A stretch of 64,000 bases of DNA, from positions 183,337 to 247,336 of the forward strand of contig JAIXMQ010000047.1 in the NCBI GenBank assembly GCA_025716855.1, read 5' to 3'. The position numbers and the translations under genes were made by a program. The DNA comes from Pilaira anomala (lineage: Eukaryota > Mucoromycota > Mucoromycetes > Mucorales > Mucoraceae). Below, piece after piece: positions 35,721 to 53,384 of the stretch. Position 1 is the first letter of the stretch. The number at the start of each line of letters is the position of its first letter. A model generated the notes under the pieces. That model saw only the letters and a list, made by a program, of their open reading frames with translations, was not told the origin of the DNA and searched no databases.

Positions 35721-37389
35721 ATGACTAGTCTTGTTCCTAATATTCCTGGTGAAGTTGTGAGGGACACCTTTGCTTTAAAAGAAAAAGTTGCATCTCTTCT
35801 AGATTTGAAGTCTTACAAGTTAATACTTTTAATATAATCTTTTTTATTTTAATTCTAACTTGTGTGGTGTTGGTTAATTTAGATTTCCAGGAGCACAACC
35901 CATTAGTTTTGGTGCAAAGCAATTAGAGGAAATTGAACAAGAAGAGTAAAGTTGAAGCTTAGATCGTTTAAATCAACATATTTACGCAAGTCTTTCTTTT
36001 TTTAGTTTTTTTGTTGCAGAAAAATCAGACGGTATTCGTTGTCTTGCGTTACTTACTGTTAACAATAGAAAAGAACCAGAAGTTTACCTTGTACGTATTT
36101 CGAACATAAATCAATTTAAAGAAGTATTTTTAAAAACATAATATTTGAAAGTTTGATAGAAAGAGTAATTTCCATGTCGTTCGTAATTTTCGATTCCCTA
36201 TTCCCAGTGATCCGACCTTTCAAAAATGCTTAAAGAATACGATTATTGATGGTGAATTTGTATTAGATAAAGAGCCCGATGGCTCTGTAAGTTTTTATTT
36301 TTCTAATTAATCTACTTGATTACTTATGTATTTCTATTTTAAATATTAGACTCAATTGAAGTTTTTGTTATTTGATTGTTTGTGCATTGAAGAAAAAGTT
36401 TTAGTTTCACGAGGATTAATGAGTAGACTTGGTGTAAAATATCAAATATAAATGTATAAACTACGATTCAATTCATTTAATACGATTCATTTACTTATTA
36501 GTACCTTCGAACTGATGTTATTAAACCTCACCAAGAAATGGTGAAAAAGAATCCTAGTTTAGCAAAACGATTACCATTCATGTATGTACACCTGGACACA
36601 TATTATTATCTCCTCTAATTCGAATTTTACAGTGTCGAATTTAAGGAACAACAATTTACGCATCATCTCGATATTGTATTTAACGAAATCATACCTAATC
36701 TTAAACATGGAAACGATGGACTTATATTCACTTCTGTAAACGCGCCTTATGTTATGGGAACCTGTAATAAAATGTAAAACGAAATGGTAAAATAGGAATG
36801 TAATCATTAACCTTTTTTTTAAAAAAAAAAAAAATAATTAGGTTAAAATGGAAACCTTTAAATGAAAACTCAGTTGATTTTAAAGTAAAATTAAATTTCC
36901 CAGGTGGTAGCTTACCAGGCGTAAAAGATTATACAGCAAAGCCTCGTATTGATCTATACGTATGGCAAGGTGGTAACGATTATACTTTTTTCGCAGAATT
37001 GGGTATTACTAATGAAGAATGGAATAAACAGTTTAAAGATAAACCCAAATATATGGATGGAAAGATTATTGAGTGTAATTATGATCCACAATTACAACAA
37101 GAATTAAATTTAACTTCACCTTGGAGGTTTATGCGTTATAGAGATGATAAACCTGATGGAAATCATCAATCCACAGTAAAGAACGTATTACGTAGTATTG
37201 AAGACGCTGTATCTAAAGAAGAGGTAATGTATAATGTACTTGTATATATGATAAGTTATTGATATTATGAATATTTCATAACAGTTGATTGCTCATATGC
37301 CTAAAATTAAAGAAGCTTCAAATCGACGTAAAGAACGTGAATCAAATAATGATGATAACAGAGACCAAAAGAGAAGACGTCAAAATTAA
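35721..37389 (+). CDS. CEG1: mRNA guanylyltransferase (capping enzyme alpha subunit)
   Basis: Nuclear enzyme that transfers GMP from GTP to the 5'-diphosphate end of pre-mRNA. Nine exons: 35721-35818, 35883-35945, 36006-36090, 36152-36286, 36350-36433, 36502-36581, 36633-36773, 36842-37223 and 37285-37389, giving about 390 aa with frame kept at every join. The covalent Lys motif I is 'EKSDGIR'. Others are 'IIDGEFVLD' (motif III), 'QLKFLLFDCL' (IIIa), 'NDGLIFTS' (IV), 'LKWKP' (V) and the OB-fold end 'DGKIIECNYD' with 'WRFMRYRDDKPDGNH'. It has the monofunctional fungal layout without an attached triphosphatase. The tail is Arg/Lys/Asp-rich, like a nuclear signal. It is tail-to-tail with MetAP2 at 69 bp. 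Confidence 0.95.
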
Positions 37390-37458
37390 TAAATGTATAT
37401 AGATATAAAAAAAAAATTGAAAAATAAAAATATTGTATTATGGTTATACATTTTTATT

Positions 37459-40443
<2,985 letters not shown>

Positions 40444-42198
40444 TCATATAGGTTTTGTTGCAGTAAATATTTTCCAGCGAGCAGAACTATGGCATTCCTC
40501 AAACTCTTCTAAAGCTTCAGAGCATACTTGGTCATATTCTTGCTGAGAAACTTTGATTTCAGTACACCACCATTTTTTCATCGATTTGAAAAGGGCTCTC
40601 ATTTGCTCTTTATACAAGTAACCATGCTGTTTTTCCACTATTAAATCAATAGAGTTAGTTGATTCTTTTTAAACTTGTTATAAAACTATCATACTAACAA
40701 TTGGTTTCCGGCCATTCTCCAATAGGTATATCGTGGATTATTTCTTTAATATCTTTAAATCCGGCTTCTTGCATATATTGGGTCAAGTGCTCGGTATAGT
40801 CAGGACTGACCCCAATAGTTGCAGCAGCAGAAAGATACCATTCATTTACTTTTGTTAATATAGGGCCAGGATTTTTAAATAACAAGTCTTTAAAAAAAAA
40901 AAAGGAAAGATGTTAGTCTTATTTTAATAAACAGTAAAATATACATTACCATATTCTACCAATTGAATGCGACCACCAGGTTTTGTGATTCTAAAAAATT
41001 CGCTGATTAAATTTGGCCATAGATTGAATGGTAAGACGGTAGCAACATCTCTTTGATAAATAAAATCAAAATGATTATCAGGAAATAATAACGGTTTTAA
41101 GATATCACCGTATTGAAATTGAACAGATCCGTTACTCTGACCAGCAGAAGAAGAAATAGGTTTGATCTGATTATTTGTGGCGGTGGTGGTTCCTACAGTC
41201 CAACCTTCTTTTTCTGAAGGTGGTACTACATCAATACCAATAATTTGACATTTTGGGTAATCGTGTGCCATTTCGAGTGACCACAGTCCTGAATCATTTG
41301 TTACTAGTGTTATTTTTTTTCTTTTTAAAAATAAATAACATACCTACACCACACGCGCTTTCTAATATCCTTGTAGGTTCATTCAAATCGACATGAATAT
41401 TACTTTTAAATACTTGTTTTAAGACATAATGCTAAATAATTAAAACAATAATAATGAGTGATCGAATTAAGAAGGAAAAGAGAATCTTTTTGTGTTCTCA
41501 CCTGTCGTGTTTGTCTAACATTATTTTCCAAAATAAAAAAAATGGTGTGTGTGAATAAAAAATTATTACACTTTTTAATGCACTATTATTATATTTTACC
41601 TGTCTCGTTCCTTTTCTGCGCCATATTCATAAACCCAAATTTCTCTGCTGTCTCTTTTTCTGGTAGATAACCTGTTATCTGAGGATTTAGTGGATGATGT
41701 AATATTTATAATAAATCCATCAGAATGTTTAATAGGTAAAGAGCTAGATAACTTCTTTTGTTGTAAATACATATCATTCATGAAGGAACTGGTAAAATCA
41801 TCATAAGACATTGTGTTGGTATTATGTAAAGTTGGTGTATTTGGTTCACATTCGTCACTTGTGATAGAAGTAGATGACATACTACGGGTATCTCGTCCAG
41901 AAGATCGACGTTGATATACATTAAATGAGCTGGCTGCAGATAAAGATACTAAGGGAGTAACATGATCCGTTGAGACAAATTGATGTCGTACTGGGCTGAC
42001 AACAACAGACACATTGTTTCTATTTAATAACCTTGAGGAAGAAGAAGTCTTTGTCGGTTTATTACTAGATATAACTCGATTATTCTCTAGTTGGTGATAA
42101 TTATTTTTACTACTTGTAAAGCTTGATTTTCCACTGACACGATTTCTTTTTTGATTTATGCTATCTACTAGTCCATCTTTACTAGGTTGATTGCCCAT
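40444..42198 (-). CDS. SAM-dependent methyltransferase with N-myristoylation signal
   Basis: Class I methyltransferase of a family common in filamentous and mucoralean fungi; substrate unknown. Exons are 42198-41600, 41514-41502, 41431-41344, 41288-40950, 40887-40699 and 40637-40444, giving about 473 aa. The first 200 residues are Ser/Thr/Asn-rich and start 'MGNQPSKDG', which fits the myristoylation pattern (Gly2, Ser6, Lys7). The catalytic part shows 'RILESACGVGLWSLEMA' (SAM motif I), 'CQIIGIDVVPPSE' (motif II), 'FQYGDILKPL', 'FDFIYQRDVATVL' and 'FFRITKPGGRIQLVEY'. A 13-base micro-exon supplies Gln-Thr-Arg-Gln in 'ERDRQTRQHYVLK', which matches the family's D-R-x-x-x-Q-H-Y pattern. The start was taken at MGNQ because the upstream frame is poly-Phe. 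Confidence 0.82.
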
Positions 42199-42245
42199 AT
42201 CTTGTAAACAAAAACTTGCAAAGTATATATATATATAGTAGAATG

Positions 42246-42278
<33 letters not shown>

Positions 42279-45200
42279 GAAAGAGAAACGAAATATTCAA
42301 GTTTAATGACCAAAGAATCTAGTGGGAAAAAAAAATCTGATGGGAGGACAAGAAAAAGAAGTGACCAGAAAGTTTGTTGCAAAAAAAAAAAGGAAATTAT
42401 AATCAACCGAAGATATATTATCTTGGTGCAACAACTTGTGATTTATACAAATATTACTTTGAAGTATCGTGCATACATAACTGAATAAACAATAATAGAA
42501 TACATGAAGGATGAGTCATACCAATGGCTAATTATTGTGTTCGATTGTGATTTAAAAAAATAATTTGTAACTGCATTTAAAAAGAAAAATATTTAAGGTA
42601 GGTTGCTACTCGAAAGTCGGGTTTCATTCAACAATAGTTGTTATCAGATCTATTTTTCAGGGAGAGTTTTATACCGAATGACTAGAAACTTTTTCTCATC
42701 TGACAGTGTCATCTTTTTTTCTTGAGAAATAAATGATTCATTTTCTTCTTTCATATCATTTTTCTGTAATCTGGACTAAATTTGTCAATAAACGCCAACG
42801 TATCAAATGTTATTAAATAATAATTATCGATTACTAACTAATTAGGGCTTACTTTGAAAACTACCTTCTAAGATTACCTAATGCTAAAATATAGCTCGAC
42901 TTGCGGAATATACTATCAGAAACCTTACTTTTGAAAGCATTTTTGATTGTACAAGCTGAAATACAAAAAAGCCTTATAAACCACAAATGATGAAATTCTC
43001 AAATGTAGTTTGTAATATTGCTCAAATGTCTCTTAACCAAAGAATATAAGTTCTTGAAAATTCGAGTATTTAATTCCGTCACAAAAAAAGGAAAATTACC
43101 TCTCAATGATCACGGTCGCACTTAGAATTGTGATTTAAAAACGTTGCGAAATATGTTCGACTGGTGAAAACACCAATGATAATGTTTCATATTGTAATTG
43201 TTGAAATTATACTCACTTTTGTTAACACAATAACAGGTATATTTAAACATCAAATAAGAAAATCCAAAGACCTCGAAGAAACTAAAAAGGGTGATTTATT
43301 ATTGAATTCTATGTTATGTCTAATAGTATTCAATTGTAATTTCTAATTTGCATTATAACTGGTGTTATCAATGAGCCAGCTTTAAAACGAAAGCAAAAGG
43401 TAAATAAACAGATGAATGAATGCATACATTTATATGAGCTTATTATTTCTATATATACATTACGTATATTTATATAACATATAAATATATATATTCGATA
43501 CTTTTTTTCCAAGAATTTCTAAAAAAAAAAAAAAAAAAAAAAAAAAGTGTCGATCAGGTGATATGTTATGATTATTTTTATTTTTAAATGTAAACCTGAT
43601 GACCTTGAGTAGTGTAACCAAAAATTGTTTTGTGGTATTACTTTTTATCCACCTGTAAGTTATTAAAATTAAGAGCTGAGCAAAAATGTTTTAAATTACA
43701 AACGATAATAATGATATGATTGGTAATAAGTTTTTTGCGCGATTTAAGAGAAATACTTAGTTACTCGACTTATAAAAAAGAGAAGACAAAGTTGTAATCC
43801 TTTTTGTTTTTGGTTACACATATAGTGAAATGGGAGAGAACAAGAAAGAGGGATAAAAGCTGTTTATTATAGAAAGATCCATTTTTCTGTCAATTAATGA
43901 TATTTGCCGAAAAGGCATAAAGGATGCGCAGTTACTTTGATGTATAATCCAAAGAAAAGTTATCACTGACATCATCGTTGTTTATTATTACGCACGCGAG
44001 TTAAATGATCATTCATGTTTTACATGAAAATTGGCACGTGCGTGTCAAACAAAACGAATTCCAAAAAGAAATAAGGCTTTTCAGTTTTCAAAGAGGTACC
44101 TGATCCTATGGTCTCAACTAAAAAGGGTGAAACAAAAGTCAACCACGTTTTTTCATCTAAACAAAAAGAAGCTTATCTTGGTGTAATTTAAGGGGCATTA
44201 TTCAATAATCTTTCAAACTAATAGAACACATATAATGTCTTATTCTATAATTAAATATGTATGCGTATACATTTATAGTTAACATATAAAGAGAGGCTTG
44301 TTATTCAAAGCAGTGTTTGTCTATATGTATTTGGTAACAAACATTTGTTTTGTGTATTCATAAATTGAGTAAAGCTATATTAAGCTATGAATTTTAATTG
44401 CGTGTTTTTAATATAAGAATTGAGGCAATTATGGCATTTTTTTTTTGAAAGTTTTATTTCCCTCATCAATTCATATAATAGTTACTGACTTGTCAATAGT
44501 TAGTATTTTTTTGTACTACAGTTACGTTAAATAAAAGTAAATATGTAGACAATTCATTTTTTACTTGTTTGTTTCTATAATTGCAAGAGTTTTTAAAGAG
44601 ATGAATGTAAATTATTAGCCTTTTTTTTTGGCTGGGTAGCTTGTAACCTTCATCAGTTCGCTCGGCAATATCCGATATTTGTCTTACTCTTCTTTAAAAA
44701 ATTGGATCTGCTTAGCAGTGATCTTCTCTACAGAATAGTTAGAGTTTAACAGCATGTTGCACCTTTTATCCTAGTACAAGAAAAGGAAGCAGTTTTCCAA
44801 ATAGAAAACCAACGTTACACTAAATGAGCCCGGGTAAAAAAAAGAAAAAGTAACAGTGATATCATCCCTTTTTTTTTCTCCACCATTTGTGAGATTTCCA
44901 AACTTTGATTAGGACTTGACTTGTTTATTTTTAACAGATAATTACAAAAATAAGCTTTGATTAAATAGTAGAAGCCATTGTGAAAACAAAATAAAGTCTT
45001 TCATACTAAATAATAGTTCTTAGTTCTTATTATTTTAGGCTATTTTCTTACCTTCCTTAAAAAGAAATGATTTTTTGATCTGTAACAATTTTAAAGTTCT
45101 GGAGGTCCACGTTTTTTTTTTTTTTTCACATAAACTTTTTTCTGCCTCATTTCTCTCTGTATCAAATAATTTGAAGCCATTATATTGACTATTAATCGGT

Positions 45201-45576
45201 TTAACTCCCCCCAAGAAAAAAAAAACTTGCTCTACCCCCCCCCCCCCATTTTTATTTTCTTCAGTGTTAATCTATACTTTTTTAAATAAAAAACTTAGCG
45301 GAGATATTAAGCCTGTAACAGAATTTTATTTTTCAAGTTTTAATAGTGCATGGAATTCCGCCCGGTCCCTATTATCCCAATATGGTCAATTTAGTCACAC
45401 CCAAGCATCTGCTAGGTTAAAATGTGCTTTAAGAAAGCGTAGCTCTAAATGTAGTAATTTTTTAAAAATATAAAAGGGAGGAGAGTGAACAAGTCATTTT
45501 TTTTTTTTTTTTTTTTTTTTTTTGAATTTCATCTTCCTTTTTCTTCTATTTTTTTTATTCATTTTTTTTTATTTAC

Positions 45577-45607
<31 letters not shown>

Positions 45608-45687
45608 CAATTTTTTTTCTTTCTGTTAAAAGAGATACAACTGTAACAATTTTTTTAATATATTTATATATATAAACATACACATAC

Positions 45688-45720
<33 letters not shown>

Positions 45721-45740
45721 CTTTTTACATCAAATAAACC
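42199..45740. other. 3.5-kb intergenic region upstream of two divergent genes
   Basis: Between the methyltransferase and C2H2 gene starts. It holds A33 at 42246-42278, an A run near 43521-43545, C-rich sequence near 45235, T27 at 45497-45523, A29 at 45577-45605 and TA/CA microsatellites at 45660-45720. GCACGTGC occurs near 44034. A frame at 45264-45473 matches nothing known and may be leader. No gene could be supported. Confidence 0.5.
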
Positions 45741-47720
<1,980 letters not shown>

Positions 47721-48766
47721 ATTTTAAATTACACAATCCCCTCCTTTTCTTTTTCTTTGTATATTATTACTTTTTTTTTTTTTTTTGTAAATAGTCTTTT
47801 CCCCCTTTTTTTTTTCTTATTACGAGGTATATAACTCGTGCTGCCATAAACTTTTTTTTTTCACTTCTGAAGGAAATAATATATAAATCACAATTTTTTT
47901 TTTTTTTTTATCTGGTGATAAATAGTTGATGTGGCGTTATTTTTTTAATCATATTTCGATAATAGAGTAATAAAAAACATAAAAAAAAAAAATTGCATTC
48001 ATAAGTCTAATTCCTGTATACATTAACCGAATTAGATCTTAGTATAGTATGTGGTGACGAAGAAGAGTCTTGATATGTAAAAAAAAACTAAAATGTTAAT
48101 TCATTGACCATATTAGTCATTCATTTCTTAAAAAGCTCATCAAACTAGTATTCACTCATATGACTGCGATCGTTTTAAAACACGATCGCTTGAAAACACG
48201 ATCATAGCTTAACATAACTTATCTAGATTGTCAAAGAAAAGTTTTAACTTTATTTTTAGAGAAACTAGGTCTATTTCAGTAACCATTAGGCTGTTGCATA
48301 TTTACCAACAAATTTCCATAATAGCGTAATAAATGTTTTATATCCTTTATTACGTAATATTCTGCCTTATTATTTTAAATGTTGTGTTTATCTTTTTCAA
48401 TATTTTCCGCATGTATAATAATTTCGTCACAGAAAAGGATAAATTAAAACGCCATTCGATATATTTATGCATAACTTCTTTTTTTCTTTCAAATTAAATG
48501 TTGTATAATAGATAGAGTGTTGGTGAGAAACTTATAATATGTACTCCTCCTATATATATATTTTTTAGTATATAGTACTCGACTCTGAAGGTGCTATCTG
48601 AAAAACAAAGTTCGATAAAGTTCTTTTTTATTGTATTGCATAAATACAGAATACAGAAAATGTTTACCCCTTTTTATATGCATGTGTACATTAAAACTAT
48701 GTACAATACATTTAATTAGTTAAAATATAATTTCAAGTTGACGTAAATCTCTTAATGTTTACAACC

Positions 48767-48800
<34 letters not shown>

Positions 48801-49211
48801 ACCGACACGTTGTCATGGATATCAACTGTTTAGTATACTCAAATTTTCAATTCGTTATATTAAAAGTAAGTTTTTAAAGCTGCCGTTACGCCGCTAAAGA
48901 TAACAAACACCTTTTATCTTGAAATCATCAAGATATTCTGATGAACGGGGTTTTAAGTTATTTATCCCAAAATTCTACCGAAGCAAAGGTCGTCAACTGG
49001 CCATGATGACAATAGCACCAATAATTGGGATATGTATGTATTAACACAAGAAAGAAAAATATTGGATTTCATTGATATTCAAACCAAACCTTGTTCTTTA
49101 CAGTTAAAACGAGAATGAATAGCTACATTGTATTAGTTTATCTTGTACTATTTGTCGACGAAGGAATATTGAAGTACTTGGTTAAAAAAAATTAACATGT
49201 AACTGTGAAAC

Positions 49212-49245
<34 letters not shown>

Positions 49246-50536
49246 CATATTTTCTTCTTTATACTTCTGTTGGATTTTTTTTTGCCATTTTTTCCCGCTT
49301 TTATTCAAAATGTTGATCACATCAGTGCGTGTGTCTGGGTGGGTTTTTCTGTGTCTCTTACAAATTACTAATTATGTTTTTAAATAGTTACTTTTGAACA
49401 TCGATAACTACAAATATATGCTGTGGTATGTTGTAAAAAAGTACAGGAAATTAAGAAAGCCTTATCGATATACGTTGAACATATTATTTATTTCTCACAA
49501 TGTGTAAAAATTTAATGTAACTCAACACTAGTACTCTGTGCTATGATTAGAATACTCATCCGCGGTTTACAATGGCACATTCATACTTGTATTCTTAAGC
49601 GAATATATTTTATAAGTTATTTATGTGTATGGCGTTTAGTTATGAAATTTTGAAGATCAGTGAAGACGTATCCATATCTTAAAAATGCATGGAAATTTAT
49701 GTTTAAATGGCTAAACATATGGCTAAACATATGGGTAAACAAATGGCTAAACTATTTGGATTTTGATGATACAATAGTAAATTTTAATTTCATAAATACT
49801 TTTGATATGATAACTAAGATTTTTTTTTTTTTTTTTTTTTTTGCTTTTCATCGTGTTGGGATAAACTTAGTCCTGTGTAAAAGGCTTCATCATCCTAGTG
49901 TATGTAGGATTAGAAGATAAAAAGATGCTGATTTAAACAAGTTTAGATACACTACTGTAGTTACACATCTGATGTATATAGGAAAATTTTTGTCCATCTT
50001 TCAAATGTCATTGTACGTATTTGAGCTAAAAAAAAAACGATATATTTGTTATAAACGTTGTTTAGCTGTACAAAATTTTTGATATAGGAAAAGATGAATC
50101 ATTCACGATATAGTATTAACAATATTATATGATATTATATAGATAGTGAGGAGCGTATGTGATACCGACAGATTTTTAGTTCTAGCTTCCGTGATTCTCA
50201 CATTCTTTTATGTAAATAATGGAACCTTTAGAAAAAAGGGAATAGTAAAATACAACCCCACTTTTTTTTGAGAGAGAGAGATAGTTTGATTCTTCCACTT
50301 GGCTTTGATAAAAAAAGAACGTGTGTAGAAAATTACATAACATAAAAAAATCTTATCTGGATTTGAAGTAAATGAAAAATGCACTGAATAAGTAGACCCC
50401 CATGTCGCCGGCTCGGATTTTATATGGTGCGCGTAAGCGGGGAATGAAAAAGGCAAGGGACCAACATTCAACTAGATAACCTCTAACGAATTTGAAGTAT
50501 TGAATAAAATCTTCCTCTCTCTATTCCTTAATCCAA
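47721..50536. other. Intergenic, 2.8 kb
   Basis: Between the C2H2 gene and eL36. It has several T runs, A runs near 48769-48797 and A31 at 49213-49243, a T run at about 49821-49842, and a small cluster with CGATCG at 48167 and CACGATCG at 48181 (CACGATC again at 48197). A short repeat (atggctaaac) occurs near 49707-49750. No gene is supported. The eL36 promoter is in the last few hundred bases. Confidence 0.5.
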
Positions 50537-51224
50537 ATGGCTGCTTCTGGAATCGCCGTCGGCATCAACAAAGGTCACATCGTCACCAAGCGTGTCCTCA
50601 AGGCCAAGCCCTCTAACAAGATTGGTGTATGTATATAAATCAACAAAATGGATGGATGGATATGAATATACGTGTGTGTGTGAAATACATATATTTTTTT
50701 TTCGGGGTTGGGACATAGATGTCAAAATTAAAAAAAGAAATGAATACCAACAATTGAAAACAACACTCCACTTATATGAAGTTATTTTGATTGTACGAAT
50801 CCTTCGAAAGAAAAAAAAAAATATATGTATTTCGCTTAGATATGCGCACATTATTCATATTTCACTCTTCCAAAGATGATATCAAATACACATAAATATA
50901 TATTAACCAATTTTTTTTTTATAAAAAAACAGGCCGCTTCTAACCGTACCACTTTCGTTAAGAGCATCATTCGTGAAGTTGCTGGTTTCGCTCCCTATGA
51001 ACGTCGTCTTATGGAATTGATCAAGAACTCCAAGGATAAGCGTGCCAGAAAGCTCTGTAAATCCAAGGTAAGATTATATCACTAAAAAGAGAAAGAAAAA
51101 AAGAGAGGTGAATGCGATATACTAAACATTTTTTTTAAAAACATGATAGCTCGGTACATTCCTCCGTGCTAAGAAGAAGATTGAAGAACTCCAAGTTGCT
51201 ATTGCCTCTTCTCGTCGTCAATAA
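50537..51224 (+). CDS. RPL36: 60S ribosomal protein eL36
   Basis: Structural protein of the large cytosolic ribosomal subunit. Exons are 50537-50626, 50933-51067 and 51150-51224, giving 99 aa, the normal family length. Signatures are '[11 protein letters not shown]', '[16 protein letters not shown]', '[11 protein letters not shown]' and the end '[14 protein letters not shown]'. All introns are phase 0. The first intron is 306 bp, several times longer than almost all others here, as often seen in ribosomal protein genes. It contains a 21-bp perfect inverted repeat (listed separately). Codon use is richer in C-ending codons than in its neighbours, which fits high expression. Confidence 0.97.
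50682..50833. repeat. 21-bp perfect inverted repeat within eL36 intron 1
   Basis: GAAATACATATA followed by nine T at 50682-50702 is exactly complementary to 50813-50833 (nine A followed by TATATGTATTTC), with about 110 bases between the arms. In the pre-mRNA this could fold into a long stem. No C/D or H/ACA snoRNA boxes were recognised. Confidence 0.75.
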
Positions 51225-51395
51225 AGTGGTTATTCCTTTTTTATCTTTTTTGATATTTTAAAAAAGTAACCAAAAATAAAAACTTAACTACTTATTGCTC
51301 ATTGTTCATGTAAGCAGATGGGGATTAAACAAAAAAAAAATATATCTATATGTGTTAAAAAAAAGGGGTGGGGGGGGGGAGGGCCTTATTATTAT

Positions 51396-52303
51396 TCAGT
51401 TGGTATCAAGGATTGTCTTGATTTGATCCCAATGATTAACACGATATAAATGGCTTGGTTTTGAAATATCTTCTTGTACAGTGTAACCAAAATCGTTCAA
51501 GGATTTAATTAAGGATAGATCATTTCCAATAATTATACCTGTGCTTGCTTCAACTTTTGAAATAGATAAAAAAAAAAAAAGATGAGTATACAAGCATGAT
51601 TTTTTTTTTTTTTGTTAATTCAAATCTATATATACTAACCTAATGCTTCGATATCTCCAAGTGAGTCACCAATATAAATTACTTTTTGATTTCCTTTGAT
51701 TGATTCATGAATGAGTTGTTGTTTATCACCAGCTGTCAAGATATGTGGGATAATATCACCAGTACAAATATCATTGACGAAATCCAAGTCATTACTGTAA
51801 ATTTGTTGTCGTGTTAATCCTAATTCGTGTATGAATCCCAAAATCCAATCTTTAGACCAATTTAAAGAAACTATCCTAACTTGTTCTTTATACTGTTTCA
51901 AAGTTGAAATGACATTGACCTGAAGTTCAGTCTTACTAAGTTTTATTCCTTGTTCTTTCAAAGCTTGTCGAGATAGACCTTGAAAGACTTTATGATCACT
52001 AATTCTTTTCAACGAAGCTCTTTCGATAGGTCTATAACTATCTAATTGTTCTAGAAAGGATTTGAAACTGGTTTCGTTGGGTAACTCCTTTAATTGATCT
52101 CGGTGGTGACGATAATCTTGCATGTAACCATCGACAAAATAGGACCAAGGTTTTTGGTGTTGGGTTTGTGCAATACCAAATTGACCTAAACAACCAATCG
52201 TGTCGTGTTTCGTAATGGTTTGGTCAAAGTCGACTAAAATTAAAGGTACTTTTGTAACTGAAGGTAAAGTTGACATAGTTCTTATTGGTAGGCGAAAAAG
52301 CAT
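51396..52303 (-). CDS. HAD-superfamily phosphatase
   Basis: Putative small-molecule phosphatase; substrate unknown. Exons are 52303-51640 and 51553-51396, giving about 273 aa. Motif I is 'LVDFDQTITKHDT' (DxDxT nucleophile and acid), motif II is probably 'VRIVSLNWSKDWI', and motif IV is 'VIYIGDSLGDIEAL'. The cap between motifs I and II is helical. The closest architecture is the fungal YNL010W/CTO1-like HAD group. 'MLFRLPIRTMSTLPSV' at the start is basic and could be a weak mitochondrial leader. A second ATG ten codons later ('MSTLPSV') is equally possible. It converges with eL36. Confidence 0.8.
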
Positions 52304-53384
52304 TGTTAGACAATTAAAAGACTTTTCCTTACAGACTTGGTGACCACCCGGATTTTTTTTTATATTACACAAAATCATAATTATTATGAAAAGGATATAA
52401 GATATAATTACGTATTAAATCAATAGTAAGGATATAAATCCTTACAATACTTAATTTCTAACTATTAAATGAGTAGAGATAACGAAAATTGATTATTATG
52501 TAACCGCTTCTATGTTTTGGATATAAAAAAAAAGCTTGTGAATACAATTTACGACCCGTGAAAGTGTCATGAACAAATGGTAATGAAAATCAGTATTATC
52601 GGAAGTAATATTAAATTAAGTATATATAAATATAAAATCGTTGGGGGGTAAGAAAAGAGAAACTTGTATATTGAATGTCGTTATAAATTTAATCATGATA
52701 TTTGTTATCAAAAATGTAGCTGTTGTTCATGTTTTATTGGAAGCTATGAATAATTTCCCCAACAATTGACTGTGGCCAAAAAATGAATTGACCTCATGTT
52801 GCTAAAAAAAAAAAAAAAAAAAAAAAAATCAGCAAAACAGCGCACACACACACACATCGTAGTTAGTGCGTGCAACATTTTTTTTTTTTTTTTTTTTTTT
52901 TTTTGTCACTCAAATAGTATCGTATTCTATAATACTTTATTGATAGATGAGGCTTAAACATGTATATATGTAACTGGCTCACAAAATACTTTAATACAAG
53001 TTTCACTTTTTTTTCTTTCACAAGACCTATTAGATACTTGTTGCAATTGAAATATATTTACTGGTTAATATTCACATGAAAGATAAAAAAAAAATGCTTC
53101 GATGGTGTCACATTCAATATTTTCACGTGGAAAAATGTAACAAAAAGAAGGCGTTACTTTTTTTTTTATACGCTTTAAATAACTATCGATAATCTTTTTT
53201 TCTTTTTGTTATTCTATTATCATACATTATAAGCATATGAATGACTAATAGTATAACCTAAAAAAAAAAAAAAAAAAAAAAAAAATCATTTATATATTCT
53301 TTACTCTTTTAGATCTTTTCTTTTTCTTTTCTTATCTTTCATTTTTTTTTAAAAAAAAAAAGTATTTAAATTACCACAAATTAC
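52304..53384. other. Divergent intergenic region
   Basis: 1.08 kb between the HAD phosphatase and MIT-domain gene starts. It contains A and T homopolymers (52803-52828, about 52880-52904, 53261-53285) and a short CA repeat near 52845. No gene is seen. Confidence 0.55.
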
